Shown here piece by piece: positions 49,085 through 61,251 of a stretch of 64,000 nt of DNA (position 1 is the first letter of the stretch; every line of letters begins with the position of its first letter). The notes beneath the pieces were generated by a model, which saw nothing but the letters and a program-made list of their open reading frames with translations, was not told the DNA's origin and made no database searches. The DNA lies in the NCBI GenBank assembly GCA_024803745.1, contig JANJXV010000016.1, positions 40,467,001 to 40,531,000 of the forward strand, read 5' to 3'. The stretch comes from Megascapheus bottae. Lineage: Eukaryota; Chordata; Mammalia; Rodentia; Geomyidae. The position numbers were made by a program, and so were the translations under genes.

Positions 49085-51405
49085 ATTTAATTTTGTTTTT
49101 ATATTATAGTTTACTAACTTCTAAAAGAATTCTGAGAACATTTTTATACGCATTTTCTTCATTTTTGTGATTTATTTTGGAAGCTAAATCACTCCAAGAT
49201 GCAATTATTAATGAGAAATATGATTACATTTCCTTAAGTCTTCAAGCATCGTATTCCATTCCGGGATGATTTATCATAATTGAGATTTTTTGAGCTGCAC
49301 TTTGGACCTAGTTCTTTATGCTCATGCACCTTAATGAATATATTTATCTGCTTTGCAAATAAGAAATTTTGATTGACTGCCAAAATAAAAATAATATTGA
49401 ATGCGTTTTAAAGAGCCACATCTGTAGAAAAGATCTCCTCTTTCAGTTAAACCAAAGATTTTAAATATTTAGACTGTTCAAATATTGCCATCCTATCATT
49501 ATCAGAAATGATGTGAAAATCTTCATATGATGCATTTATGTATGTAAGAGTTTGTGCAGTAGAATGATACTTTAGTTTGTGGGGCTTCATTTATTTTTAT
49601 CGAGTACAGTATAATTTAACAATATCGTTTATCTCAAATTGAAGTGGTGACCAAAGGAGAAGAATATTTGAAAGCATTTTTAAACACAATAAATGAAATA
49701 TTGATACTAGCATTGTGACCATAAATAATTTCATAGAACTGGAATACATTTTAAGGAATAAATATGGCTCATGAGCACAGATGCTTTTTTCTATATGCAT
49801 GGAGCAATCTTTGGAATTGAATGGACATAGTTAGAGTTGTTCTTTGGTTCCCTTTTCTGAGTCGTTCTTTAGCACTATATTTTTCTTTTAGAAGAAAGGT
49901 TTGCTTTCAGAATGACCTACTTTCTCCTAAATATTTTTGAGACTATATTAGACACTGGTAAAATTGTATTCACCTGGGTCATTTGAATAGCTTTATGTGA
50001 GCTATCATTCCAACACAGCAACTTAGGATATTTTGCAAACTGAGACCCAAGGACCATCATTAGTCTTTAGTGCTTCTGCTCTAACTCCCTACCTAATTCT
50101 TTAAAAAACAATTTCTGACTAAATAGAAACAAACTACATGCATGGGATAAAAATAGCATATGCACATAAACCCTAACTCTCACTGCTGTTTTTATCTACC
50201 ATGACTGATTTGACAGGGAAGCAGTTCTTTAACTTGTCATTCTAAATTCATTGTCCTCTGCTTCTGGTATTTTCAACATGGTGGTTAGAGATAACACTGT
50301 TCTTAACAAGTAAAGCACGCTGGCTTGCTCAGTTATGATATTAGACTCACCGATCAGAAAAAAAACCCTAAGCAACCCCTCCTACTCTGGCCAAGACCTG
50401 GCCAGGCTCTGAATCTGAATGTGAACAATGTCCATGAGCTTAGAAGTCTTAAAAGTAACACAAAACAGACTTGCCATGCCCTAAGTGAAAGGGACTTAAG
50501 GATTCCCACACTTCTCCACAAAACCACAGTGCACGATAGTTACATATGGCATCTCAAAACCCAAGTGAAAATTATGGAAAATATCTTTAATCTATTACAT
50601 TTTCAAATTTAGATGATAAGACATTTTCTGGAGAAGCAATTTTCAGAACTTCATTCAAAATTTTAAAAAAGCACTAATGGAACATTTATTATTAAATATT
50701 GAATGTATCGATCAAATTCTTGCATTTTTTCTGAAAATCTAGTTTTATCGCTGCATTTCATCAGTGAAAGTTGTCAACACCATAAGGAATGGAATCTTAA
50801 GTATTTTAGATGAACTCAAAAGATTATTTTCCTGGCAAATAATTACAGAGTAAATTACTGAAAATTAAACTTGATAATAGTGGTGTAAGAAAATGGAATT
50901 ATAGATTAATCAGATGATATAGCAAATGAAATCTAGAAATGTTAGAAAACACCATATGGTGTTTATTCTCACAATTCAAGGAATATTCTCTACATAGAAT
51001 GTAATAATTTATTTCATCACTCCAATTAACTGAGAAAATGAAAATAATGAAACAATTAAAAATATTGACACTTTTTCATAACAAGACTATGAACTTGAAA
51101 GGACTTTCTTAACAGAATTTCTACTGGAAATTTTACAAAATTTAAGTCCTCATAGTGAAACATGGCACTAATTTTAGAAATGCATAGAAACAACATCTAT
51201 TCAACATAGTACCCTAAAGCAGAATTGTATGGTAATCAATCATATTGATATTTGTAAAAAAAATTACAAAATACAGGTTAAAACAGGGTGTGGACCTGTT
51301 ACCTGCAAAATAAAGTAAGATCTTTTTATAAAATCAGAAAAAAATAAGGATGCTCTTTCTTACTATTGATTTTCAACATCATAGAACCCCTGCCCCAAAT
51401 TATGC
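49085..51405. other. AT-rich unique sequence, no gene seen
   Basis: No repeat or gene recognised. The 95-codon frame at 50325-50612 lacks recognisable motifs. Confidence 0.5.
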
Positions 51406-51407
51406 AA

Positions 51408-51620
51408 TGCAAGAAAAAGTTAGGAAGGAAGAAAGAGAGAAATGAAGCAAGAAAGAAAAGAAGAAAGGGAGAGAAGGGAGTAAATGAAGTGAAAGCAGAG
51501 ACAAATGGAAAAGGAATGAAAAGAAAAAAGAAAAGGAGAGAGGGTGGGAAGGAAAAAGAAATAGAAAGGCAAGAGACAGAAAATAGAAGAAACTATAGAT
51601 AAGTAGAAAGAGAAATGAAA
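51408..51620. repeat. Long purine tract (GA/AAG-rich)
   Basis: About 200 bases almost entirely A and G on the plus strand (AAGAAAAAGTTAGGAAGGAA onward). Both strands show long open frames only because of composition. The sequence type can form triplex DNA. Confidence 0.85.
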
Positions 51621-53518
51621 TAATCATGTTATGTGTGTCCAAGAGGAATTTTTGAGTAGCTATGTTAAAAGCAGATGCTTTAAGAGCAGGATTGCTCATA
51701 CTTCATGTGGTTAGGCACGTGAAGTTTTAAATAAAATTCCAAACGCAGCCATGCAGAGGGAGAAATGGCTGAAATCAGTGTTCAGGAACAGGACAGAGGA
51801 AAAAGGACATGAGGTAAAAATAGATGATTTCAAACTGACAATCCAAAAATCCCTGAAAAAAAAAATCCAATTTCCCTTGGAACAAGTTTGACATGTAGGA
51901 AAATTTCATTTTTTTAAATGATGAATTAATTACCTTGCAGGTCTTGAAATAGCTATGAAAAATAATGTAAGGTTATTTAGTTTTTTAAAAAATTGTAAAT
52001 AAAACAAAATTGATCCAACCTTGTGACTAACACAAAATACATTAGATCTCTCATTTAATTGACATTTTATCTCAAATGGCCAAGTTGTGTTCTCAATTGG
52101 GATGGGAATACAGTTTTAATACTCTTTTTGTTTACATTTTGTTGCTCCTAATAAGTTTTCTATACAAGGACTCATAAAAGTGAATCCATTAGTGACATAT
52201 TATCATTATCTGTACAGAGACTTAATATAAGTAATCATTCTAGCCAGTATTGAACCAGAGTCCCATTGGCTTGTGAATTTACTATACTTCTCTGTAATTA
52301 TCTGCTCTATATTTTATTTATATTAGCTAGTTGCTGGGCTTTTCTATAGAAGTCTCCTTCAGAATACAAAAGCAAACATTTGCTCTATTTCAAAGAACTG
52401 TCCCCAGTGTTGTCCTGCAGTGATTCTCAAAGATAAAGAAATGGCACCCTGTTTTTGTATCTATGACATAAAACCCTTAGCCTAATTTCAATTATGTTCT
52501 AAAATCTAAGTGCCAGTGATTCTATGTAGAGATTCCCTTCTTGAATACTTGTTTGTTAACACGTCATTTGAAATATGATGTAAAAATCAATGTTAATATA
52601 TTCTTTAATAAAAAATTTAAAAAGATAAATGGGCTTGAATTCAAGGCTGAATGTTTGGAAATTCTTAAAGTCATTCAGAATAATAGGGCTTTTAGATTCA
52701 TTTCTTTTCCTTAGTATGAAATATTTGTTCACATTCCTATCATCATGTATTAACCTGAGTTATTAATTTATAATCTAATATAGTCTATACTATTTACAAA
52801 CATCTCTTTATTAATATGACTTATTTTCTTCTTAAAATTGAACTCTGGTCCTATTTGTTTTTATTCCATTTCCTTGACAAATTCAGATCCCCTCTGTGCT
52901 TTGAAAATATCACTTATGGGTATATTTTCATTTATTATTAACTTACCTAAATATTTTATTTATTTTCTGCTCTCAGACCTATAGCTGACTCGCAATGTCT
53001 GTTATAACTTAGATATTTCTCTTCCAATGGATCTGATTAGACAAGAGAGTGATTATGTCATGAGCTAAAATGTTTTTCATATTTGTATTTTATCTCCACT
53101 GTATGTGTATTTTATAAAGTACAATTCATTTGGACTTTTGTACTATCCAAATTTGTATTTCTTACTTTTCTGCCATGAGTAGAAGCATCGAAATTGTTGC
53201 AAGGAACAGATTGTTGCTAGAACACCCATACAGCTCTTTGTTGAAAATTTGCAATAGCATCTTAAACTTTATGACTGCCACATCTGTCAAGAAAAGTACA
53301 GACCCCTGGCTGTGAAACCTGCTTATGTAGTAATATTTGAGAACAAACATTGATTCAATCACAGACAATTTTCTCATAGCACTGTTGATGCTCTGTGCTT
53401 ACTTATGGCAACTAAATTTTGGTGATTAATCACTTTTATATAGCAAATGCAATTGACCAATTCAATGGCAGAAAATTCCAGTGGCATGCATTTAACTTGT
53501 ATGAAAATATCTTTTCAC

Positions 53519-53542
53519 TTTGAGAAATGTCCATTTCTCAAA
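53519..53542. repeat. Perfect 10-bp inverted repeat
   Basis: TTTGAGAAAT-GTCC-ATTTCTCAAA, a perfect stem with a four-base loop in otherwise unique sequence. Confidence 0.95.
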
Positions 53543-53746
53543 ATGCTAATATTCAAGAAAAAGTAGCCTAAATTATCTAGGTGACTTTATACATGCTGAA
53601 GAAGGAGAGTGACTAGAATTTAGCATTTTTAACTGTAATTGTAAAAAAAAAAATCTCAGTAGCTCACATAATTTAGAAAATTGATTTTTGTTGAAATAAT
53701 ATCAAACTCATGAATGCAAGTTATTAGCTTATCGCTCATGAAATTT

Positions 53747-53835
53747 ATGAGGGAGAAAGAGAGGAAGGAATGCAGAGAATGAGGAAGGGGTGCAGTGAAG
53801 GGAGGGGTCGTAGGGGAAGAAGGAAAGAAAATGAT
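53747..53835. repeat. Purine-rich tract
   Basis: GAGGGAGAAAGAGAGGAAGG through GGGGAAGAAGGAAAGAAAAT, with a few pyrimidine interruptions (TGCAG, GTCGT). Confidence 0.75.
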
Positions 53836-55089
53836 TCTCCCTTTGTAGACATGGCAGAGCTGGTTACCAGAGACTGGATGTGATAGTGAGAAGAGTGAAA
53901 GACACATGGCTGAAGACTAAAATGATAAAAGACAACATGTATTTTGAATGCCCCAAAGAAAATGTCAGGATATTGTTACACAAGCATGGACTTTGAAAGG
54001 ACTTCCTGACTAATGTTAATTGTAATAAGAGAAATAAGATCATAGTGAGTACAAAAGTTTTTCCATTAAATCTAAAGGACTCCTGAAAATCTCCTTCAAG
54101 ACTCTTTATTTGGAAAGGAGAAATTGTCCAGCACACATGAACTTAATAACATTTAATAAAAAGTACTTTGCCCATTTAGAATAATCCCTTGTCTCAATGT
54201 AAATTTTATTTTCTTCCCTGAGGTGTTTATCTTCTCCAAAGGCCAGGGACGAGCCCAGCACTGTTTCGACACACATGCTTTGCTCATAGCCTTTGTCTGT
54301 CTTCTCATGTTCATATTCTGCTTGAGTCTGGCTGGAATATTCCACTGACTTCATTTTTAAAACTTTTCTGTTGCCATGAATAATTTACATGCTGTGGTCT
54401 GATTCTAAGTGCTCATTTAAGTTCAAGTGTAGAGACAAGCTCAGCTTGAGGCCAGCCTGACTTTGAAGGAACCTACTTCTTATTTCTTCCAAGGCTTGGC
54501 CTCAAGAATAATTGCAATTCATTGTGACTCTGTACTTATATAACTCTCATTCCATTTTTCATGTGGGAAATTATGCAAGTTCAGGAGCTTGGAATCCTTT
54601 TATTCAAATCATGAGAATTTTGAAACCCCTTTAAGGGGCTGTACAGTTCCTGGGAAGGAAAACATTCATCTGAGGATAAGGACTGTACCCACTCTTTATG
54701 TTTTTAAGTGATGTTTAAATTTGTTGCTTATTTTGCTGCTTCTATTATAAAAAATGATGTTTTCATTTAGGATTATGAAACAAAATATATATCCCCCATA
54801 CTTGTACACTATATACACACCTTTATATATACATACTCTGTAAACGATATATATTATATGTACACTTTGTATAGAATATATAGGCATGTGCACACTTTAC
54901 TTATCTTTACTTATGTATCGGTAGTATTGCAGCTTGGCCCCTGATAGTTTTTATTCAGGGTGAGGATTCTCTCAGTGTCGTTTATTTCTCTGCAGACATA
55001 CTCTACTCTCTGAGGACAGTGCCTTGTGCCATGTCTAAATGCCAGAGGGAGGACACAGGAGAGAAAAAGAAACTACAAAAAGTAAACAA

Positions 55090-55235
55090 CCAAGCTCAAG
55101 CAGATCAAGCTGGATAACACACACTGTGTGAAGAAGAATTCCATTTCGGCATTTTCTGAAGGGTGGATGGAGCTGGAGATCATTCTGTTAGGTGAAATAA
55201 GCCAGGTTCCAGAGCACATTCTCTCACAGGTACAA
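55090..55235 (+). mobile_element. Ancient LINE-1 3' fragment
   Basis: GGATGGAGCTGGAGATCATT, CTGTTAGGTGAAATAAGCCA and GAGCACATTCTCTCACAGGT follow the 'GAACTGGAGGTCATTATGTTAAGTGAAATAAGCCAGG' type of old L1 end (shortened here: TAAGTGAAATAAGCCAGG). The overlapping 83-codon frame is repeat-derived. Confidence 0.65.
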
Positions 55236-55399
55236 TCTCCACTTCGTTTCTTAGAAATTCTGGAATGTGGCCGTGGCAGCTCCCACCTGCAGCCCTTGCT
55301 ATTCACGAGCCTGAGACCTACAGGTTCATGGCCCGAAACTGAAAAGAAAGGTCTTCAAGACTCACTGGTTTCCAGTTAAGGAACCAACAAAGACAGTGA

Positions 55400-55467
55400 A
55401 CTGTTGTGTAGACTCCAGGGATAGAATCAAGCCAACTAAGAGTTCATGGTCCTGAGTTCAAATCTTG

Positions 55468-55513
<46 letters not shown>
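55400..55513 (+). mobile_element. SINE 3' fragment with (CA)n tail
   Basis: An ID/Geo-like end (GTCCTGAGTTCAAATCTTGG) runs directly into a CA tract of about 44 bp (55470-55513). The microsatellite probably grew from the SINE tail. Confidence 0.5.
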
Positions 55514-55514
<1 letters not shown>

Positions 55515-57780
55515 AAATCACATGAATAGGAAAGTGGGACTCTTTTCTAAGATTGGGAAGCAGAAATCAGAAACCAGTAAAAAGAAAAGTGATAGAAAGA
55601 CAAATATGATTGTAGAACTTCATACCAATGCATGAAACCTCATAATTAAATTCACTAAAGCAGTATTATATGCTTCTGAAAAGTAATTTTGATAAATGTA
55701 TTATCACCTATTGCATTAAATTCTTTAATCTGTTAAAAACTTCATATTCCAATGAATATTTTTGAGTTTTCGTATTTCGGGTCATTTTCTGGATAATCTA
55801 TTTAAAACTAACATGTATAAAGGACATTTTAAAAGACAAATTTCTAAATAGAACTTAGTAGAACATATTAAATTATATTCAGCTTACTCATTCATTTTCT
55901 TCCAGAAGGAACTTCGGAAATGAATATATTTTCCCTGACAAAGTGGTTTTGAATTGTTATTTATGAAAGTTATAAACAGTGGTGCTATGTAATGCATTAT
56001 TTGACATCTTAAAGGATCAGATAAAGATTGACTTGCCATTTGAGCCGTTGACATTTTCCTTCAGTAATGTGATGGTAAAATATACCAACATTCTTTAGAA
56101 CTGGACAGTTATAAATCCTCTGTTCCCCATGGCACGGCTTGACCTACCACAGCCGACAGCAATTTGATACCCTTCTTTATATTCCCAACAACCATACACA
56201 CAGCAAGAGAACACACAATCACAAACACCTGACCTAGACAGATGAACATAAACAGAAGACAAAATCCTGTATTTCTAAAAGGTCTGCCATTGTTTGGCTA
56301 AAATTCACACCCCTGTGTGGAAAGATTGAAAGTTATTTGCAGGTTTTTGCCACACAGAGACTAAGATTTCATCTATGATCTTGTTCTCTAAGTCATATTT
56401 TGTCCCCTTAAAGGGATCTTAAAAGGATTGATAAGTAAGATATTTTTATTTTCATTTATTTTTCATCCAACAAAGAAATACTGGGGAAAAGAGGGATTGT
56501 GTCCTATTCACTTTATGTTCATATATTCTCAATGTCACATTAAAAATAATCCATAAAAGGAAGTTTTGATACTAGTAATTCTAATTAATAATGATAGTAA
56601 TAATAGCATAAGTCATTTTCAATGGTCTGCCAACCATAATCAAACTAATTCGGTCTATACAATGAGCATACAAATGCAGAGCGAAGACTCTTCCAAGATT
56701 TGTGACTTTGAGGAGCAGTTCATTTTAGCTTTTGTTTCTCTATCTAAAATATAAAAATCATACCTACTTTATTAAATTATTGTGGTAGAAATGAATAAAA
56801 CATACCTCATTTGGCATCGAGGCCAATACACTGCTCAGCTCCATGAATTTCAGCTTGCTGTAGATTATTTCCAAGGCACTTGTGCCTTAGCCAAGAGCTG
56901 ATAAAAATATCTGAAGTGTTTTATGGAGCCATGATGAATAATAGTCTTAAAGGTTTTGACTTTTAGAGAAATCCCATGTAAATGTATATTAATGTACTCA
57001 GTCGCTTACTGAATTTGGTCCCATATGTACAAAATGACGTTTCTATCTTTAAATTCACCTACCTACAAAGATGTAACTGACTCATAGGGTAGGCTTAATT
57101 CTACTAATAACAGAACTTACAGAGGAGGTGCTAAAAATAAAATAGAAATCAGACTTCCATGATTTCCTTATCTAAGAGATACAAGGAGTTCTGTATGTGC
57201 AGAAGAATGGTCATTAGCAATATAGGACACTTAGCAAGTGAAATCTAATTTGCATGAGCACTTTGTCCCCAGCTACTCTGTGACCTGTAATAGCTTTCAC
57301 AGCAGAAAAACCTAAAAGTATAAGGGAGGATGGTCTGAGTTTGCCAGGTGTATTCTTGCTGAATCAGTCTCCTTGGGAAGATGCCAATTTTCTACTGTTT
57401 TTTTTTTCCACTAAAGGAAAAATATCTCCCAGAATAAAATGCTAGCAATGTTGAAAGGGAAATAACATTCCAAACTCAAATCTACAAGTTCTGAATAGGA
57501 TGGGATTTGCCACTGCAACAAATATATAAGAATCGTTTTAAAAGGGTAAATAACATGACCTTTAATGTACAGCACTAATATTCCCAATATTTTTAATCTT
57601 AGTTTATTGAGAAATTACTGTATGCTAAGAATGTGGAAATAATGCATGATCCTGGCAGAAGTCTGGTCCAGGAAAGGTGAGAAAGGCGACGGGGAATTAG
57701 TGAAGAACTTCATGAGAAAGGTGATAGGGAAGTAGCATCTGGGTTGGTGAACCACGAGGAGCACAAGGCAGGAGTCCATG
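55515..57780. other. AT-rich unique sequence
   Basis: Only the MIR fragment near 56.7 kb is recognised. Confidence 0.5.
56690..56825 (+). mobile_element. MIR fragment
   Basis: TTTCTCTATCTAAAATATAA, AATCATACCTACTTTATTAA and GAATAAAACATACCTCATTT follow the MIR 3' half in order. Confidence 0.45.
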
Positions 57781-57784
57781 CCTC

Positions 57785-58010
57785 AATATCTGGACGCTGG
57801 GAAGGTCAAGATCAAGGTACTAGCTGGTGAGGGCTTGTTCTGCATGCTTATGAAATGGCAGCTGGAGAACTCTGCCTCCTGCAGAGCACAAAGGGAAGAG
57901 CTCCACTCTGCCAGGAGCACTTTTCAGGACATCTCATTCCACTAAGAAGGGAGGCATCCCCATAGTTTATTCACCTCTTACAGGCTTTGCCCGTGATGTT
58001 ATGACACTGC
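57785..58010 (-). mobile_element. MaLR-type LTR fragment, minus strand
   Basis: GGACGCTGGGAAGGTCAAGA, TCAAGGTACTAGCTGGTGAG and the later CACTAAGAAGG/CCTCTTACAGG region match the reverse of MLT1/MST-type LTRs (the 'CACCTTGATCTTGGACTTCC' end). It is an old solitary LTR piece with no internal genes. Confidence 0.5.
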
Positions 58011-58500
58011 TATCTCCAGAACATGGAGAAGACACAGTCAAATTGCAGCAAACAGCCCTAACCTGTAGGTATATGGACTTGAGAGAAGACTCAGGAAACG
58101 GACGAAGTACATATAGTTGTTGGAAAGGGTATGCAACCGATCTCCTGGAATGATCTCCTAAAGCGATGAGAACAGTGATCTTTTTGGCCCTTTGGTTACT
58201 TGGCTTCTCACCTGTCAGTTGGGTTAGTAACAGTCACGTGTGTAGCCAGTGGGCAAGTAAGAGCACAGGTCATTACGAGGGAATAATTCATGTGAACTGT
58301 CCTTGTTACACTTGGTACTTTTCCTGTCAAGCAATGCGGCAGCTTCGAGGTAAGTAGATTCCATAGGTGAAAGTACTGGTTGGAAACATGATATCCTATG
58401 TCCTGCTAGTCAATATATTTACTCCTTAGGTAATTATTCTTAAGGAGAAGAAAATATATGGGAGAAAACTGACCTGGATATTCATGTTTAATTCTGATTT
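58011..58500. other. No gene seen
   Basis: A 63-codon plus frame (58166-58357) begins with a hydrophobic, signal-like stretch (MRTVIFLALWLLGFSPVSW) and runs up to CGAGGTAAGT, a strong donor match at 58347-58356. Without an upstream promoter or partner exon I do not call it a gene. Confidence 0.35.
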
Positions 58501-58504
58501 ATGT

Positions 58505-58553
58505 GCATTTAGGTGTCTGAAGCTTCAGACTCTTCATTCTAATAAAAGGGGGA
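58505..58553 (+). mobile_element. MIR remnant cut by the IDL-Geo insertion
   Basis: AAGCTTCAGACTCTTCATTC followed by TAATAAAAGGGGG resembles TGAGCCTCAGTTTCCTCATC, TGTAAAATGGGG. The IDL-Geo copy begins immediately after, so it probably landed here. Confidence 0.35.
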
Positions 58554-58555
58554 AA

Positions 58556-58676
58556 ATGGGCAGCGATTTTGGCCTAGTGGTAGAGAGCTTGCTTAGCATG
58601 CACGAAGACCCAGGTTCAATTCCTCGGTACCACATACACAGAAAAAAGCTGGAAGTGGTGCTGGTTGGCTCAAATG
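58556..58676 (+). mobile_element. IDL-Geo SINE, truncated in the right monomer
   Basis: The ID-like monomer is complete (TTGGCCTAGTGGTAGAGAGC, then GGTTCAATTCC). The Geo monomer stops soon after GGTGCTGGTTGGCTCAAATG, so the 3' part has been lost. Confidence 0.8.
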
Positions 58677-58940
58677 TATGATTAGTTCGGGAGGTTAATA
58701 TGTATGTGTTTCTACTATGTTTGTGTAGAATGGGCAGCATACATCACTCTTCACTGGATTTGACATTGTGAGCCTAATTTCCTGTGTGTGACATAAACCA
58801 TGTGGGCTCTGTATAGGAATATTAACAAAGATAGTCCTGGGGGAGCAGGCTCATTTCATGACAGTGTCATAGTAGCACTGGGGAAAATGCAAAGTAGGAG
58901 TTAGATGGATGGGAGGTTGGAAACAGAACATGGGCATCCA

Positions 58941-59679
58941 CATAAAAGAAATGCAAGTCAAAACAACTCTAAGATTCCACCTCACTCCAGTTAGAATGGC
59001 CAGGATCAGGAAAATGAATAATAACAGATGCTGGACAGGAATGTGGCCAGGAGGGATCACTACTACACTGTTGGTGGGAGTGCAAACTCCTTCAACCACT
59101 GTGGAAAGCAGTATGGCAGTTCCTCAAAAGACTAAACATAGAGCTCCCCTATGACCCAGCAATTCCACTACTTGGCATTTATCCAACTGTCCAGAAACAA
59201 GGGCATACTAAATCCACTAGCACAACAATGTTCATTGCAGCACTATTTACCATAGCAAAGATATGGAACCAACCCAGATGTCCCTCAGTTGATGAGTGGA
59301 TCAACAAGATGTGGTGTTTATACACAATGGAATTCTATGCTGCTGTCAGAAAGAACAGTATTACTTCATTTGTAAGGAAATGGAAAGACTTAGACAAAAT
59401 CATATTAAGGAAGTAAGCCAGACTCAAAGGTTTCCTTTATTTGTAATGATTAGTACAAACCTAGGACTCTTATAGCAGAGGATTGCAATAGCTCAAACCC
59501 TGCATACATAAGGCCATATAGGATGAGGCCAAATTAATGGACCTCCAGGACATGGAAACAAGAGCTTAATTATGAGTAACTGTTGTTCTTAATATAGTAT
59601 GTTTTTTTTCTGGTCTCTTGTGTTGTCCTTTGGTTAATCTCATATTGTTACAGTATGTGACTTGTTACTTGGCATATTT

Positions 59680-59718
<39 letters not shown>

Positions 59719-59914
59719 ATACACACACACGTGTCTGTGTGTGTGTGTGTGTGTGTTTGTTTATTTGAAATAGGAGGGGAAATATATTAGGAGAGGTGGT
59801 GGGGGAGAGAAATGGAGACAAAAACATGAGAAGGGGCATCAATGTATGAGAAATAATGCACCTTCTTTCTGGAGAATATAACTGTAACCCCTCTATACAC
59901 TAAAATAAAAAAAA
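58941..59914 (+). mobile_element. 5'-truncated LINE-1, ORF2 C-terminus plus 3' UTR, with TSD
   Basis: This is the longest LINE-1 copy here. It begins in the ORF2 C-terminal region (KEMQVKTTLRFHLTPVRM, then NNRCW), changes frame near 59045, and continues in another frame through PAIPLLGIYP and FTIAKIWNQPRCPSVDEWI to a stop near 59415, so the reading frame is broken. The 3' UTR holds a GT/AC repeat (59685-59760) and ends in an A-rich tail. GAACATGGGCATCCA (58926-58940) and GAAGATGGGCATCCA (59915-59929) are the target-site duplication. Confidence 0.92.
59681..59762. repeat. (GT)n-(AC)n-(GT)n compound repeat inside LINE-1
   Basis: ATATATGTGTGTGTGTG is followed by TATGTATACACACACACGTG and a second GT run. 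It lies within the 3' UTR of the LINE-1 copy at 58941-59914 and is absent from the other copies here. Confidence 0.92.
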
Positions 59915-60215
59915 GAAGATGGGCATCCAGAGGTTGGGTTGTGAGACGAGGTTGACATTTTATCCCAACCATGCTATGCTGATGCCCCTAATGCTAAAGT
60001 CCAAGAGTGATAATCGTGAGTTCCGAGGAACCCAGGAGCACCCACGCCTGCATGATTCTGCAGTTCTCTCGTATGAGATCCTCCAATCCTTTCCAGTGGT
60101 CACCGGCATCTACATGCTTTTTGTAAAATTCAAATGTAAAGGCCTTCAGCTGCAAAAATCTAGCCCCTATTACTAAAATGAGAATGAAAACAAAATGTAG
60201 GTTTAAACATCAGTT

Positions 60216-60410
60216 TAGAGCTGGGCATACTGGCGCACCATTCTTCAGGAGGAGGAGGAGACAGAAGAATCAAGGTGTGGAGCTAGCCCAGAAAAAGTTA
60301 GTGAGAAAACTTTTCTAAAAAGAAAACTGAAAGCAAAAGGATTGTGTCTTAGCTTAATAGAAAAGAATTGCCTACAAAGGTGAGATGCTGGGTTCCATAC
60401 CCAGAAATGC
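60216..60410 (+). mobile_element. B1-ID dimeric SINE, diverged
   Basis: GAGCTGGGCATACTGGCGCA begins a B1-like half. The second half contains GTGTCTTAGCTTAATAGAAA and a B-box-like GGGTTCCATACCC, as in ID elements. An AT-rich tail follows to about 60500. Confidence 0.6.
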
Positions 60411-60635
60411 AAATATGTATATAAAATGTATAATTTATATAATGCAAAATACAAATGTAATATAAATATTATAAAATACATAACACAAATAGAATACACA
60501 TAAATGTTTCCATTTGAGCCTTAGATGTATGCCTTTACTCTTTGAGGGAAAAATGTTACTTCAAGTGTGAAGGTTTACTAAGGACTGCATTTATCTTGGT
60601 CAGTTCTGCCAAATGGCAAGGTTTCTCTCCTTTAG

Positions 60636-61251
60636 TTTTTTTTTTCTATTAAAAATTGTCTTTACTGCATTGAAGGACAGCAATACAATAGTTTCAAGAA
60701 TTTTCACATACTTTTTTTTACAGTTTGTCTCTTTTTAAAAATTGTTTTTCGGGCTAAGAGTTTAGTATGTACAGTGAAGCATTTTAGGAATGTTAAAAGA
60801 TGAGAAAGGAAGATGAATAATACAAAGAAAAAGCCATTATTCTTGCCAGCTATATATTGTATTGCTTTCAAAAGCAACTGTACATGCTGTAGTCAGTTCA
60901 TAGTTAACGATGTCTACTAATCTGTTTTGGGAAAGCAAATGTCTTTCAAGGTTTCAAGTTCCTCTCTAAGCTTCTTGTTCTGAACTTCCAGCACTGCAGC
61001 TCCACTTTCCAGACATTTCACCTATTTCTTTCGACATCCACATTCTTTAGCAGCTTCCCTGTGTTTTCATTAACCTCAGCTTCTTCCATTAGCTTGCTGG
61101 GGGCTGTACAAACTTCCTGGTGAGGAGGCCATCACTACACCCTGTGGCAACGCAGGAGGTGGAGCCTGGATCAGGTAAGTTGGCATGTCCCCTGTGGCAG
61201 CCACCATGTGACTTCTACAGGAGAGGAGCTAGGAGGGCTGGGAGGTGGGCC
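60636..61251 (-). pseudogene. CREM: Processed CREM pseudogene, ICER-like transcript
   Basis: Seen on the minus strand: a segment reading MPTYLIQAPPPALPQGVVMA, then a decayed basic region (recognisable EAAKEC), then a leucine zipper (VKCL...AAVLEVQNKKL...EELETLKDI), ending CFPKTD and stop. This is the order of the C-terminal half of CREM with its second bZIP exon. The zipper residues LEVQNKKL and the PKTD terminus separate it from CREB1 and ATF1. About 270 bp of 3' UTR and a poly(A) remnant follow (plus-strand T run near 60636-60645). Coding homology spans about 60914-61212 with no introns. Defects: a deletion in the basic region, a one-base shift before EAAKEC, a premature TAG where Glu-Tyr should be, and the last Tyr codon changed to TAG. 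Flanking repeats TCTCTCCTTTAGTTTT (60624-60639) and TCTCTCCTTCAGTTTT (61252-61267) look like target-site duplications. The few bases before the GDMPTY region resemble the ICER start (SHM) rather than full-length CREM. Non-functional as a bZIP protein. Confidence 0.85.

Larger units (their letters stand above)
51625..55085. other. AT-rich unique sequence
   Basis: Holds the purine tract and the 10-bp hairpin described separately. 54780-54890 is an alternating TA/CA-rich patch. No gene seen. Confidence 0.5.

Noticed and set aside
51366..51699. Lys/Glu-rich (+) and Phe/Leu-rich (-) frames
   Set aside because: Both come from the purine tract. No independent evidence.
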